A stretch of DNA of 64,000 nt from Ascarosepion bandense (Eukaryota; Mollusca; Cephalopoda; Sepiida; Sepiidae): contig JBBBDQ010000310.1 of NCBI GenBank assembly GCA_037127315.1, positions 2,055,001-2,119,000 of the forward strand. The letters are read 5' to 3'. The notes under the pieces are model-generated. The model ran no database searches and was not told the DNA's origin. It saw only the letters and a list, made by a program, of their open reading frames with translations. Made by a program: the position numbers and the translations under genes. Of the stretch, positions 1-9,790 are shown piece after piece (the stretch's first letter is position 1; the number at the start of each line of letters is the position of its first letter).

Positions 1-330
1 CTAAAATTCTGTTAATTAGCAGTGCTTCGGGGATGTTGTTATCAAGTAAAATCTATATTTACTAACCATAAATGAGAATCTTTACAATTCAGCAACACTC
101 AGTATTCTGAAAAGAATTTTGACTTTGTGCAAATATGCCAAGTTTTGTTAATATTTTTAGTATATATTTTGCCTATACAAGACAGCAGAATCCAAGAACG
201 GTAACTAGCGTAAATTTAAAATTGATTGGGAATAACGCTGTATTTGTCATTTTGTTTTACAAGTATTTCACCTTTACCTAAATCTCCCAAACATCAAGTT
301 ATCGATAAAAGTGTCAAAAACTCATAAAAA
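1..330. other. AT-rich sequence, nothing recognised
   Basis: AT-rich single-copy-looking DNA with no long reading frame and no recognisable repeat boundary. The right edge passes into an inverted fragment of the AT-rich repeat family. Confidence 0.5.
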
Positions 331-600
331 CACTTACCTACGACTTAAAAAAATGCTCTGTGATATTTTAAACTGAGAGTAATGTTTGTTTTAATTCAGA
401 TTAATTAACCTTTAAATCAGTTAATCTTCCTCGAAGTTTCAGAAAAGTATATTTTAGAAAATATTTTATGAAAAATTGTCGAGTTGACAGATTTTTCAAT
501 ATGGCTGATTTTAGCGATTTAAAAATAACAGTTCCTACCAATTGAAATTTGATTTGAAATTTATCAAAGTATTATGCTTATTGAAAATTAAATCTATTAG
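331..600 (-). repeat. AT-rich repeat family, inverted fragment
   Basis: Read on the minus strand, this stretch matches part of the AT-rich family copy at 47600-47930. The shared words include the complement of 'gtttaaaatatcacagaaaa' and, in a neighbouring block, 'atggctgattttagc'. No coding potential is seen. The gypsy-type element begins about 30 bp to its right, so it may have landed in this repeat. The match is by eye and the ends are approximate. Confidence 0.45.
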
Positions 601-630
601 CTCGATATTAAGACTAAAATAAAAGCTTCA

Positions 631-824
631 TGTTTCAATGGGTTTAGGGTGGGAAGTTATGAGAGTAGTCGCTGAAAAGTTGAAGCAACACAAAAACCAC
701 CCAACAGGTGGTAAACTTAACTCATTTATTTAAACTGCTTTCTAGATTCGTCTTGATCCCAGATTCCCTAGTGAAACCTGGAGGCCTTATCATCATCATC
801 ATCATCATGAATGATGTCATAACA
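631..824 (-). repeat. 3' LTR of gypsy element
   Basis: This is the partner of 4460-4646. It carries a short (CAT)n run (789-808) that is longer than in the other LTR, so microsatellite growth accounts for some of the length difference. The purine-rich tract lies immediately inside it at 825-835. Confidence 0.85.
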
Positions 825-835
825 TCCCTCTTTCT
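825..835 (-). other. polypurine tract of gypsy element
   Basis: The minus strand reads AGAAAGAGGGA, an uninterrupted purine run directly upstream of the 3' LTR. That is the expected position of the plus-strand primer in LTR elements. Confidence 0.75.
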
Positions 836-1379
836 AAGGTAGTTTATTTTTTTTATTACTAACTTTTTCAAATTGCAAAAATAATTACAAATCAAAATTT
901 GTTTTGGCCACTGTTCAAGGATCATAAATCACTCATTCGCAAAATCAAACATATTTTGGAGTTTGTATTTCTCATCCTTGCCTTGTTTTTCTCGCGTCCT
1001 TTCACTTATATTGAAGATCATTGTAATGATCATTAATTGGTTTCTTTCTTAAACTACTTTCAAAATCTGAAAACGAAATACGTTTCCTATTTCTAATCAC
1101 AATTGGTGTCAGTGACTGGTGACTTGATCGTTCTTTCAGTGTTTCAATATTTTTCTTTATCTAATTTTATTCTAAGTCTATCTCCCCTTTTTAGGGTTGG
1201 CAAATTTTTTGGCACCATGGATTCTGCTAAAATAATTTTTCATTCTGGTTTTTGCCAGTGTTCTCTCTCCGATTCGTGTGAAATCGGGCCATTTTTAAAA
1301 GACATTTTTGAATGTAAAGGTAATGTGGTTCTAATTATCATTCACATAATTAATTCAATGGAACAAACATCTGTGGTTT

Positions 1380-2115
1380 GAATTGACGTACTCCGCTATG
1401 CCATTAATATGTGACTGCTCATAAAATTTGTGTGACTGCACCAAATTTTTCTTAGCTATTTTAACAGCGATTTCCGTTTGTCCATTTGTTTGAGGATAAT
1501 GTGGACTTAATGTTATTTGTTTAAATACATAACTGTCTGCAAAATCTTTGAAAGCATAACTTGAGAATTGTTTCCCATTATCACTGACAAGTTCAATAAG
1601 AATCCTCCATCGCGAGAAAAAAAGTTACAACTTTTTTTATAACGCATTCTTTTGTTATTGAATTATGCTTTGTTATTTTTAAAAAATAATCTATTGCGGC
1701 AATATATTGGTGTATTTGGTGAGTGAAAATGTCTTTACCGATTCTTTACCATGGACTTTGTAGTGGCGTTACTTTAAATTTTTCTTTTTTTTATTTCTTG
1801 GACGGTGTATGTTACAAAATAAGCATCTTTTTTAGATACTCTTTCAACTCTTGAGATATTTTAGACCACCACACCGATTCTTTGGCTCTCTCTCGGCATT
1901 TGTTTAGTCCCAAGTGACATTATGAAATCTTTTAATATTTAAGTTTATCAGGTGTGACAATTCTGTCCTGAAACAACAGTAAATTGTCATGAACTGACAA
2001 TTCATTCCGACTTAATATGAACTTCTTTTGTTTGTTCCTTCTTTGTGTGGTCAGCTATGTAGTGTGAGATGTTTTATTTCCTGTAATATAGCGTCTTGTT
2101 GTGAGGCTATTTTTA
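1380..2115 (-). pseudogene. gypsy integrase (DD35E), broken
   Basis: The zinc-binding N-terminus survives as 'CHLGLNKCRERAKESVWW' (about 1855-1925). The core begins with 'RIGKDIFT', first catalytic Asp at 1731-1733, preceded by a stop where most relatives have Gln. The second Asp is in 'LVSDNGKQF' (codon 1580-1582) and the Glu in 'SPHYPQTNGQTEIAVKIAKK' (codon 1472-1474). Exactly 35 residues separate Asp2 and Glu, the retroviral/gypsy spacing. About 60 codons from the second Asp past the Glu are open. The enzyme would have inserted the cDNA into the host genome. Confidence 0.9.
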
Positions 2116-2690
2116 TTTTATTTCAGTTCTTATCCGATGCTAATCTGGTTCTTGCCAAGCAGTCTGTGTATACGTCCACATCTTTGCTGGTGTTACTATC
2201 ATTGTCGGATAAAAAAATTCTTGACAGTTTATCAGGTACTACTAGTGCTTTCCCTGGAACATGTTCTGCCATTGGGTTATATATTTTCAGTCTCATCGTA
2301 ATGGGGTATTGCACAGATTATGTGTGTTTATTAATGGTATAAAATGGTTTATGGTCCATTAACAGTTTAAAGAATTCCAGTCCAGAGACATGTCTGTCAA
2401 ACTTTTCATATACCCATACACAGCTCAAACACTCTTTTTTAATTTGGGCGTATTTTCTCTCAACCCTATTGAGTGGGCATGAGTCAAATGCTATTATTTT
2501 TTACATTTCCATCTATTTTGTGAAATAGAGCTGCTCTGATGCCATAACTGTTTGCGTCAACGCTAACTACTGTAGGTCTAGTTGAATCATAGCAGGATAG
2601 AATTAGTACTTGAGTTAGTAACCCCTTTACTTTTTTAAAATAATTCCTTTGTGGGTAATCTCACACAAATACATTACCCGTTTTCTATAA
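2115..2690 (-). pseudogene. gypsy RNase H and connection, broken
   Basis: 'PTVVSVDANSYGIRAAL' (about 2530-2575) matches the first RNase H motif with its catalytic Asp, usually written xDAS.yGxGA.L. Further on, 'EHVPGKALVVPDKLSR' (within 2123-2314) is the highly conserved VPGK.n.vADaLSR segment that ends the RNase H region before the integrase. The last block lies in a 63-residue open stretch. Confidence 0.85.
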
Positions 2691-3480
2691 TTCTGAAGTA
2701 TCTGACTATGACTATTATACGACGTAATTCAGTTAAATTTGTAGGTGCGGGAAAATCTTGAAAGGCTTTCAGTGTTTCCTTGCTGGTTTGAATTCCGTCT
2801 CTAGAAATTATGTGTCCAAAATATTTTAGTCTTGTCTTTTTGAATTCACGCTTTTCATTATTAAGCTTGTATCAGGCTTTTTGTAATGTTTTAAGAAGTT
2901 TTTAGTCTTTCGCGGTGTTCGTCTATAGATCTACCATAGATTAGAACATCGTCGATAATTGTTTCGACTCCTTGAATATTTTTCAATATTTTTGACATCT
3001 TTCTTTGAAAGATTTCAGAAACTGATGTTATACCAAAAGGTAAACTGTTGAAGAAATATCTTCCAAAAGGAATAATGAAAGTCGTGAGTAGATAGCTTTC
3101 TTGACTTAACAGAATTTAATAGAATTCGCTAGTAGCAATCAATTTAAAAAAAAAATAATGGTTTCATTTAGTTTAGGCGCAATATCATTTAAATTTGGTT
3201 ATATTCTTTTCACTGCTAAATTAATATTCTTTAAATCTACAGATATTTTGACTTTTCCCTTTGTTTTTATTACGAGTACTGTAGGCGCACACCGATTAGT
3301 TACTTCTGTAACATTTTCAGATAAGTGCATCGTTTTCCAGTCTATTCAGTTCTTCCTTCACCTTTGGTAAAATAGGGAATGGGACTCACTGGTGTGAAAT
3401 GAACTTCCCTGTTCTAATTTGTCTAAACTTTTTGCTAATTCCATTTTTACACACAGTTTTTAAGACAATAAGTTATTTTC
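2690..3480 (-). pseudogene. gypsy reverse transcriptase, broken
   Basis: The minus strand contains two hallmark RT blocks. One is 'NSLPFGITSVSEIFQRKM' near 3005-3060, matching the conserved LPFGI(S/T)SAPEIFQR(K/R)M segment. The other is 'ETIIDDVLIYGRS' at 2921-2968, the YxDD catalytic loop with the Tyr replaced by Ile. The enzyme would copy element RNA into DNA. Frames shift between the blocks, so no full open frame remains. Confidence 0.85.
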
Positions 3481-3690
3481 CTGTCACATTTGATGACATA
3501 TATCTCCAAATAATATTTGTCCTTACCTTCTTTTGTAACTGTATTAAATCTTCCAATGCATTCGACTATTCTTCTAGGACTTGTGAAGATGCCGTTGACT
3601 GATTTTAATGTAGGGTTTTTCAGAGACTTTTATAAGTTTTGGTTGAGATAATAGTTATATTGGCGTCTATATCAATTTTAAATTTCATCG
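3480..3690 (-). pseudogene. aspartic protease remnant of gypsy pol
   Basis: The minus-strand translation includes 'VECIGRFNTVTKEGKDK' followed by 'YYLEIYVIKC', resembling the region after the catalytic Asp in gypsy proteases where a beta strand is followed by IYVV(K/S)G. The catalytic DTG/DSG was not clearly identified. The order between gag knuckles and RT supports the assignment. Stops follow, so the domain is not functional. Confidence 0.5.
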
Positions 3691-3693
3691 CTT

Positions 3694-4400
3694 TTACAAA
3701 TTTTTATGCCACGGGTCATTTAATTTTTTTCTCCTAGGAAATATTCTTCTTAATTTACTGTCTGTACCATTTGTTTTAGTTCTGCAGGCGACAGCAAAAT
3801 GACTCACTTTCCTGAATTTCATGCAGTGTTTCTCTTTCGTTGGACAGTTTTTAAAATAATGTTTTATTCTACGGCAATTAATAACGTTTTTGGCGTTTCC
3901 ATATATTCTTTTTAATTTTGTATCTTGTTGGTTTGTCTGTGTCTTTAGTTCGTCAACATTACTCACTGATTCTGGTAATATCCGTAGCTTCCTCGATTTT
4001 GAAATCAGGAATTGTAATATTTCGGATAGGTCTTTATTACAAGACAGTCTCTGATTTGGTCAGTTTTATTTGGAAACTTACATGCTTCTGATAATTCTTA
4101 CAATGCGCGAATAAAGGTTTTCCACTGGCTCACTTTTGTAATTGAAATCGAAGATAATATTTTGCCCTTTCATGAATTATTTCTTTTAAGCTTAAAATAG
4201 TACACATTTGTGTCGTGAGAAAGAAAATACGCAGTATATTTATATACTTACTTGAGTTTTGTTATCTTCTTCCCAGAATTTTGATGCTTTTTGAAAGCGT
4301 TGAAATCTTTGCTATCATATCTGCCAGTTTCCCTGGTTTCTAAAATCAACGCTACTGATGTATTTGAACATTTTTTCTTTTTAATATTTTTTTCGAATTA
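3694..4400 (-). pseudogene. gag remnant with zinc knuckles
   Basis: A 90-residue open stretch (3694-3966) contains a degenerate double Cys/His knuckle. The first knuckle keeps H and C in 'KHYFKNCPTKEKHC', with its leading CxxC reduced to a single C. The second reads 'CMKFRKVSHFAVACRTK', close to the CxxCGKxGHxxxxC pattern of gypsy nucleocapsids, with the second Cys and the Gly changed. Further upstream (toward 4400) the minus frame suggests gag helices but is broken by stops. The product would have packaged element RNA. Its position just after the 5' LTR supports the call. Confidence 0.7.
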
Positions 4401-4459
4401 GGTCTTGTTCTTCTCGAAAATAATTTTCTTCTTTTAGAAAGAATCTTTATGTAACACCA

Positions 4460-4646
4460 TGTTTCATTAGGCTTAGTGGGGAAGATATATTATGGGAATG
4501 GCCGCTGAAAAGTCGAAGCAACGAAAAGATCATACGACACGTGGTAAATTTATTTAGAGTACCCAATGGATCCGTCTTGATCTCAGCATTCTTTAGTGGA
4601 ACCGGAAGTTCTTAAAATAATCATCATCATTAATGATGTCATAACA
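4460..4646 (-). repeat. 5' LTR of gypsy element
   Basis: This 187-bp repeat begins TGTTATGACATCA and ends GAAACA in element orientation. It pairs with 631-824 through shared blocks such as the plus-strand words 'gctgaaaagt', 'gaagcaac' and 'aatgatgtcataaca'. The LTR is short for the group. No convincing TATA box was picked out. Confidence 0.85.
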
Positions 4647-6407
4647 TTTCTGGAAAGATATGTTTCACTTTTAAAAACCATAAAGACGGTTGCTTCATAA
4701 AAAAAGGAAAATGTTAACGAAGCTAGTTTAGTTGACAATTACTACTAATTAGTGACTTCAATTCTTAGTTGAACACTATGATTACTTAGTCTTGTTACAA
4801 ACTTGTGGCTAAGTAGTAACCAATACTGATAAACAATGCCATTCGTTATTATAAGAATTTGAAGAGACTGAATGTAACATTACAAGAGAACGGGAGAACA
4901 GAAAAAGAAAATGGTTAATTTTCTTTAAATGACGGACATCAAGTACAACTATCACTACTACTTCCAACACATTCCACTACTACTACGAATACCACGAACA
5001 ATGGTAGCCAGTTATGTAACCCTTGAAATGCACGGTTGAAGTGTACAGTGTGTAGTAGAAAGTTTTCTGCCGATCGCAAGAATAAATTACCAAAAACATT
5101 TTACATTGTTTTTCATATTTATTGAGCAAGAATCAACCCTTTTTGCATTGTGTGAAGTGGAAAGAAAAGACTAGATTTAAATTTGATACATGTGTAACTT
5201 TCAGTCTCTAACTGTGATATTTAATTTTTTTTATAGATGTTCTAACACTCTAGTCATTATTTTTAAAATATTTATTAGACTCCAACATTGTAATTTTTTG
5301 ACAGGTCACGGAATCTTGTGCCATGTATATTTCGGATCACACTATCAAATAATTTAAGTTTTAAAGGGGGAAAAAATAGAAAAAAATATAAGACTAACGC
5401 CCAATTTATTTTACTTGACTAAGCCTAACTTCATTGTTGCTTTTTTCAGAAAATAATGTATCATTGAAAATATGCGCAGTTATGATTCCCATTTTAGACT
5501 TTAAAATATTGAACTTTTAAAAATAAAACTATAAAACGAGTTGTGCACATTGTGTTTAAAAGGTTGAAAATTATATATTTTGTAAACTAGCAAATATACT
5601 CACCTTACTAGGGTTACTAAATCTATCTATAACTGGATGAGGGTGCATAGCCAGCTAAATCGAGATTGTACACACACGAAACTAAAAAGATGGTCTGTTC
5701 ACACGCATATTCCTCTGGATGTGTCTACATAGAAGTACCCAATATGAAGAATTGACAGTCACATATTTTCAAGACCGGAAATTGATATCTACAACTGACT
5801 GATTGAAAGGAAGGTTCTTGCAGATTATAGAACATTTAATTTATAAACGGTAATAATTTTTCTTCCAAATAGAGTGTCTTCTACTCGAAAATAATGTAGC
5901 TTTGAACCCAGTTTCCCCAAACCATACTAACATTTGTGAATTTATAATGCTTATTTGTCTGCGTGTAACTTTGCAAGAGCGTATGTAATGTATATATATA
6001 TGTGTATATGTGTAGGTGTTTAACTTACCTGTACCATTTAATGTACATACACGTACAATTTGACAGTTTGAAATAAGACATTTGAATATATTTCTCTTAC
6101 ACTTGTACTGTACAAGCCTTATTCTGGGTAGCGTTAAAATCAAAGCGGAAAGCTTAGCTTAATTGCGTGTCAAACTGTCTTTGCTTAGATGAATTAGACA
6201 AAAATAATCAGTTTTTCTTATCTACCGTGACACAGCTTTATTATGTTATCGATAATTACTTCACTTCCTTTCTGTTTATTGGCAACTGTGTTTTTCATAT
6301 CTATTTAATGATTATTTCAATCAATTTATATTGACTAATATAAAACCTATTATTTATTTCTTGCTACCGAGGGGAACAGCAGAGAGTTAACAGCGAAGTA
6401 AATTATC
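4647..6407. other. no gene or repeat recognised
   Basis: AT-rich sequence. Only low-complexity patches stand out, such as a CTA/CAT-rich stretch at 4945-5000 and a (TA)/(TG) patch at 5990-6012. The 100-codon minus frame at 5841-6143 has a composition typical of chance frames. Confidence 0.45.
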
Positions 6408-6490
6408 GAGGGACCGCCACTCATTTTCCATAACTCAATTTAAATTTAATCTTTAAAAATAAAAAAGTTTAATTAAAGCTTAAATTTTAG

Positions 6491-6494
6491 CTTT
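6491..6494. repeat. target site duplication (left)
   Basis: 'cttt' directly before the TG...CA element. It is repeated at 7236-7239. Confidence 0.7.
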
Positions 6495-7235
6495 TGTTGG
6501 AAATTATATAAATAGTAACGGGTCTCCTCATTGGATGATGAATCCACCACATTGTTTTTAAGACAGCCCTGTTGATTGGCTGAATTAAGCCGACCTCGTT
6601 TTGAAATTTTGGCGGGCCTTAGAACGGAAGGGAAGAATTCCGGCCTCTTTGGTTAGCCGGCTCCGACAGACACGGTCGCATTAGCACCGCTCCTAACTTA
6701 TACGTTGCCGCGGGGCCTACAATAGGCGCCCACATGTCTCTCTATCCTGAGACCGTTATACCTAAATTAAGGTATTTTTATTAGGCTAATGCCTTTTCTT
6801 CTATTCAGAGAGACTCTCTCTAAGACCATTATACCTTTTAAGGTATCTTTATTAGGCAAATGCCTTACTTTTGTTAGAGAAAACTTCTCTAAGAATTCTT
6901 CATGGCGAGTACATCGACCCAGTTTCGACCGTATGGAAACTGCTGAAGGAACCAGACTACAGAAGAATAATTCCTGGACGTCGCTGAATTTCGCAGCTCC
7001 ACTCGTAACTTCACCACCTTCCAAGACGAGGCCGAAGCCCTTCAAGTCTCCGGAAGGAAACCAACTACCGCCTCGAAAAGAGACCTCTATAACAAGCTAA
7101 GCAGTTAGCTGCAAAAAGTCAACATATTTTTGCAAGGCCAATAAACTTGTTGTTTAAAACCAGGTACGTCTTGTTCTATTTGTTGATATCCATCCACTGC
7201 TTGAGCTCTGAGCTATGTGAGAGTAATTTCTTACA
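6495..7235 (+). mobile_element. probable solo LTR, 741 bp
   Basis: The element starts TGTTGGAAATTA and ends TAATTTCTTACA, i.e. TG...CA with a 10/12-bp imperfect terminal inverted repeat. It is flanked by a 4-bp direct repeat (cttt). Removing it joins 'aaattttag' to 'ctttaattgaaagcc', which matches the uninterrupted relative at 7505-7530. It is markedly more GC-rich than its surroundings and has a TATAAATA-like box near its left end (6506-6514) and AATAAA at 7140-7145. A tandem ~70-bp repeat lies inside. Orientation is taken from the AATAAA and is uncertain. A DNA element with short inverted ends is the alternative. Confidence 0.65.
6749..6891 (+). repeat. two-unit ~70-bp tandem repeat within the LTR
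   Basis: Two adjacent units share 'gacc(g/a)ttatacct', 'aaggtat', 'tttattaggc' and 'aatgcctt', then end in 'gagactctctct' or 'gagaaaacttctct'. Each unit contains an 'aggcatt/aatgcct'-like dyad, so each could form a hairpin. Confidence 0.65.
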
Positions 7236-7239
7236 CTTT
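7236..7239. repeat. target site duplication (right)
   Basis: 'cttt', the second copy of the 4-bp duplication that flanks the TG...CA element. Confidence 0.7.
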
Positions 7240-8738
7240 AATTGAAAGCCAAGAAATTAAATTTGCTAATTACAGTAAGCAAAATACCCTGTTGTCTTTC
7301 AAACCGAAATTATATTTATCGGAATAAAAAACTTTGTAGATTTAAAAAAAAAGATGTTAAAATTTCAAATTTAATAAACTTAACTTAATAAAAACAAAGA
7401 TTTTATGGCAAAATATTTATGTTATCATTAAGAGTAGGTACCTCCACTCATTTTCGATACCTCAATTTAAATTGAATTTTTAAAAAGAAAGTTTTCTTAA
7501 AGATTTAATTTTAACTTTAATCAGAAGCCAAGAGATTAAATTTACTAATTCCAGTAAGCAATATTTCAAAACAAAATTATATTAATTGGAATCTAAAAAA
7601 TTTTTAGATTTAAAAAGAAAATCTCAATTTTTCGGTCATTTTTGATCCATCGACACATTTTGTAAACAAAAGTCACTTCTCGGTTTAAAAAATCTTGTGA
7701 AAATAAAATATACATCGCTGACACGTTATTTTATTCAAATTATCAAATTTAAAATGACCTTAATCTGATTTGAAACAAGTATTACTTGATTACTGCCTGA
7801 AATGTACTACAAATAGTTTCTTAAATACGGCAGCCTTGTTATCAGGGTTATCATAGTGTTATCAGAGGCGATCATTGACACGACACATGGAAACCGTAAA
7901 AAAAGAAAAAAAAAGGAAAAGAAAAGCTAAGTATTGTGGTCAGATTTGAAATAATTTTATGTAGCTTAATCGTAGGCTTCGTGTTTTGGTTTTTAACTAT
8001 TTAGTAAAATTAAAAATTTAACATATTTTCAGCAATTAACTAATTTTATATAGAATTTTAGTTTAGCATTATAGCCGTACGTTTGAAGATGTTCTATTAA
8101 AAATAAGAATTAAAATAATATAAAACTTTCTTTTAAAATAATTTTGCAATTTAATAACAGAAAAGGAAATTATGTATCATAACAGAGGCAACTCAATAAT
8201 TTATGAAATCTTATGCCATTTATTAATTTTATTTTTAATGTCTATTTTTCATATTTTTTATTAGGCACCTCCACAAATTGTGAATTTTGCAATTACTTGT
8301 TTTTAACAAAATTAAGAAACTAGGAATTAAAATATAAAACTTGCTTTAAATTTTGAAGGGATGATTAGCAAAGCCCGTGGAATGTTGAAACGTAGGACAT
8401 AGTAAGTACGGAAGCAAAATGAAAGAATTGTACATTGACGGAAATGTTTATAAAGTTTTTTTTTTTTTTTTAAGGGCGCATCATTTAAAACACATTTGAA
8501 CTTTAGATAATATATATCACGTACGCCCAAGCATAAAAAGAAAATACACATCATGAGCATGCAAAACAAAATGTTTTCATTATTTCTAAAATCCAATGGT
8601 TCCATTATTTGTATTAAGCTTTTCAATTTTGGATTATTAAATATAGCTTTCACGTATTAACTTAATAACCTAAAATGAACGACGAGGGAGGAAATTAAAA
8701 AATATATTTGAAACTTTATAAATCTTTATAATAAAAAC

Positions 8739-8741
<3 letters not shown>

Positions 8742-8798
<57 letters not shown>
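8742..8798. repeat. (GA)n microsatellite followed by (CAAG)n
   Basis: About 28 uninterrupted GA units followed by a few CAAG units. Confidence 0.95.
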
Positions 8799-8799
<1 letters not shown>

Positions 8800-9337
8800 A
8801 AGCAAGCAAGCAGCTGATTAACATTTCCCAATGAATTTAATTATAAATAGAAATTTGTCAAACTTTAGCGAATTTCTAGACATTTCAGGCAATTAATTGG
8901 AGGAGGGTAACAAATGTAAAAAAAGTACTTTTTCAAAAATTTGTAAAAATATTATTTCAAAAACGATTTCAGTCATTTGCGAATAAGTCCGGAAAATTTA
9001 ATCAGAATTCAACAAATATTTGATTTCTGCAAGAATTTCCAAATGAATATGTTTTTCACCGGCAAAAAAGTGAGTTGCATAATTTTACGTTTGCCGTGTA
9101 AAAATTGCGTCACTCATAGACGAAAGAAAAACATTTTTTACTAAAATTTCGAACTTTTATAAAAAATTAAAAATTAAAAAAATTAATTAATAAATACTTA
9201 TTATTTACTACTTAATCTTCCGAACAAAACATAATTTAATAGTTACAAAAAGAAAAAACAAAAGAAAATAATATCCTTTTAAAAATAAGACTTACATTTT
9301 TTGTCATCAGTAATTGGAAGAATTTCAAAACCGCAAT

Positions 9338-9430
9338 GAAAAATTATAAGTAATTTTAAAAAAAATTATAAGTAATTTTTAAAAAAATTATAAGTAATTT
9401 TTAAAAAAATTATAAGTAATTTAAAAAAAA
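9338..9430. repeat. tandem repeat of a palindromic ~24-bp AT unit
   Basis: Four copies of a unit like 'aaaaattataagtaattttt', itself a near-perfect inverted repeat around 'taag'. The array ends exactly where the Helitron-like 5' end begins. Confidence 0.85.
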
Positions 9431-9743
9431 ATCTAAACTTATTTATAAATGGAACTTTGTTTGTTTGTGTGTGTGTGTATATGTGTGTGTGTCCGTTACC
9501 TACAAACTCCAAAACGGCTGAACTGATTTTCTTGAAAATTTACACAGTTGTACTATGAGTGTTCTTAGCTAGGTTTTGTGTCGAGGTACCCCCGATAAAT
9601 ATCGAAAATCGATAATCGAAACAATCGGGTTATAGAAGGGGTGGTCCGATTTTAATCAAATTTGATACACCCATAGACAAAGACATAAGAAACGATATTC
9701 AGAAGTTTCAAGGTTGCAGTTCTTATAATAGTGCAGAAAATCG

Positions 9744-9745
<2 letters not shown>

Positions 9746-9789
<44 letters not shown>
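9746..9789. repeat. (TA)n microsatellite
   Basis: Uninterrupted TA run. Its last TA is one side of the target duplication of the nested element at 9790-10945. Confidence 0.95.

Positions 9790-9790
<1 letters not shown>

Larger units (their letters stand above)
631..4646 (-). mobile_element. Ty3/gypsy LTR retrotransposon, complete but decayed
   Basis: A full LTR retrotransposon about 4.0 kb long, transcribed right to left. Two direct repeats of 194 and 187 bp, each TG...CA in element orientation, bound an interior whose minus strand encodes in order gag zinc knuckles, aspartic protease, reverse transcriptase, RNase H and integrase. RT before integrase is the Ty3/gypsy order. A polypurine tract (complement of 'tccctctttct', 825-835) abuts the 3' LTR, and 'TGG' (complement of 4457-4459) directly follows the 5' LTR, as expected for a primer binding site. 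Frameshifts and stops are scattered through the frames, so the copy is dead. LTRs look roughly 75-80% identical by eye, indicating an old insertion. No target duplication is evident at the outer ends. Confidence 0.9.
6408..9240 (+). repeat. AT-rich repeat family, copy with LTR insertion
   Basis: Segments here recur at 43385-45640, 47600-49070 and 61075-61640. Shared blocks include 'cctcaatttaaattgaattt', 'aaacaaaagtcacttctcgg', 'aaaataaaatatacatc', and the run around 'agaatttccaaatgaatatg' with 'tttttcac'. 6408-6490 and 7433-7530 are also similar to each other, so the region holds more than one partial copy. A 741-bp TG...CA element splits the first copy. No coding frame is seen. Boundaries are approximate. 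Confidence 0.65.

Noticed and set aside
6767..7100. 92- and 103-codon frames on opposite strands
   Set aside because: Both lie inside the TG...CA element with its tandem repeat and match no protein that I know. The GC-rich composition favours chance open frames.
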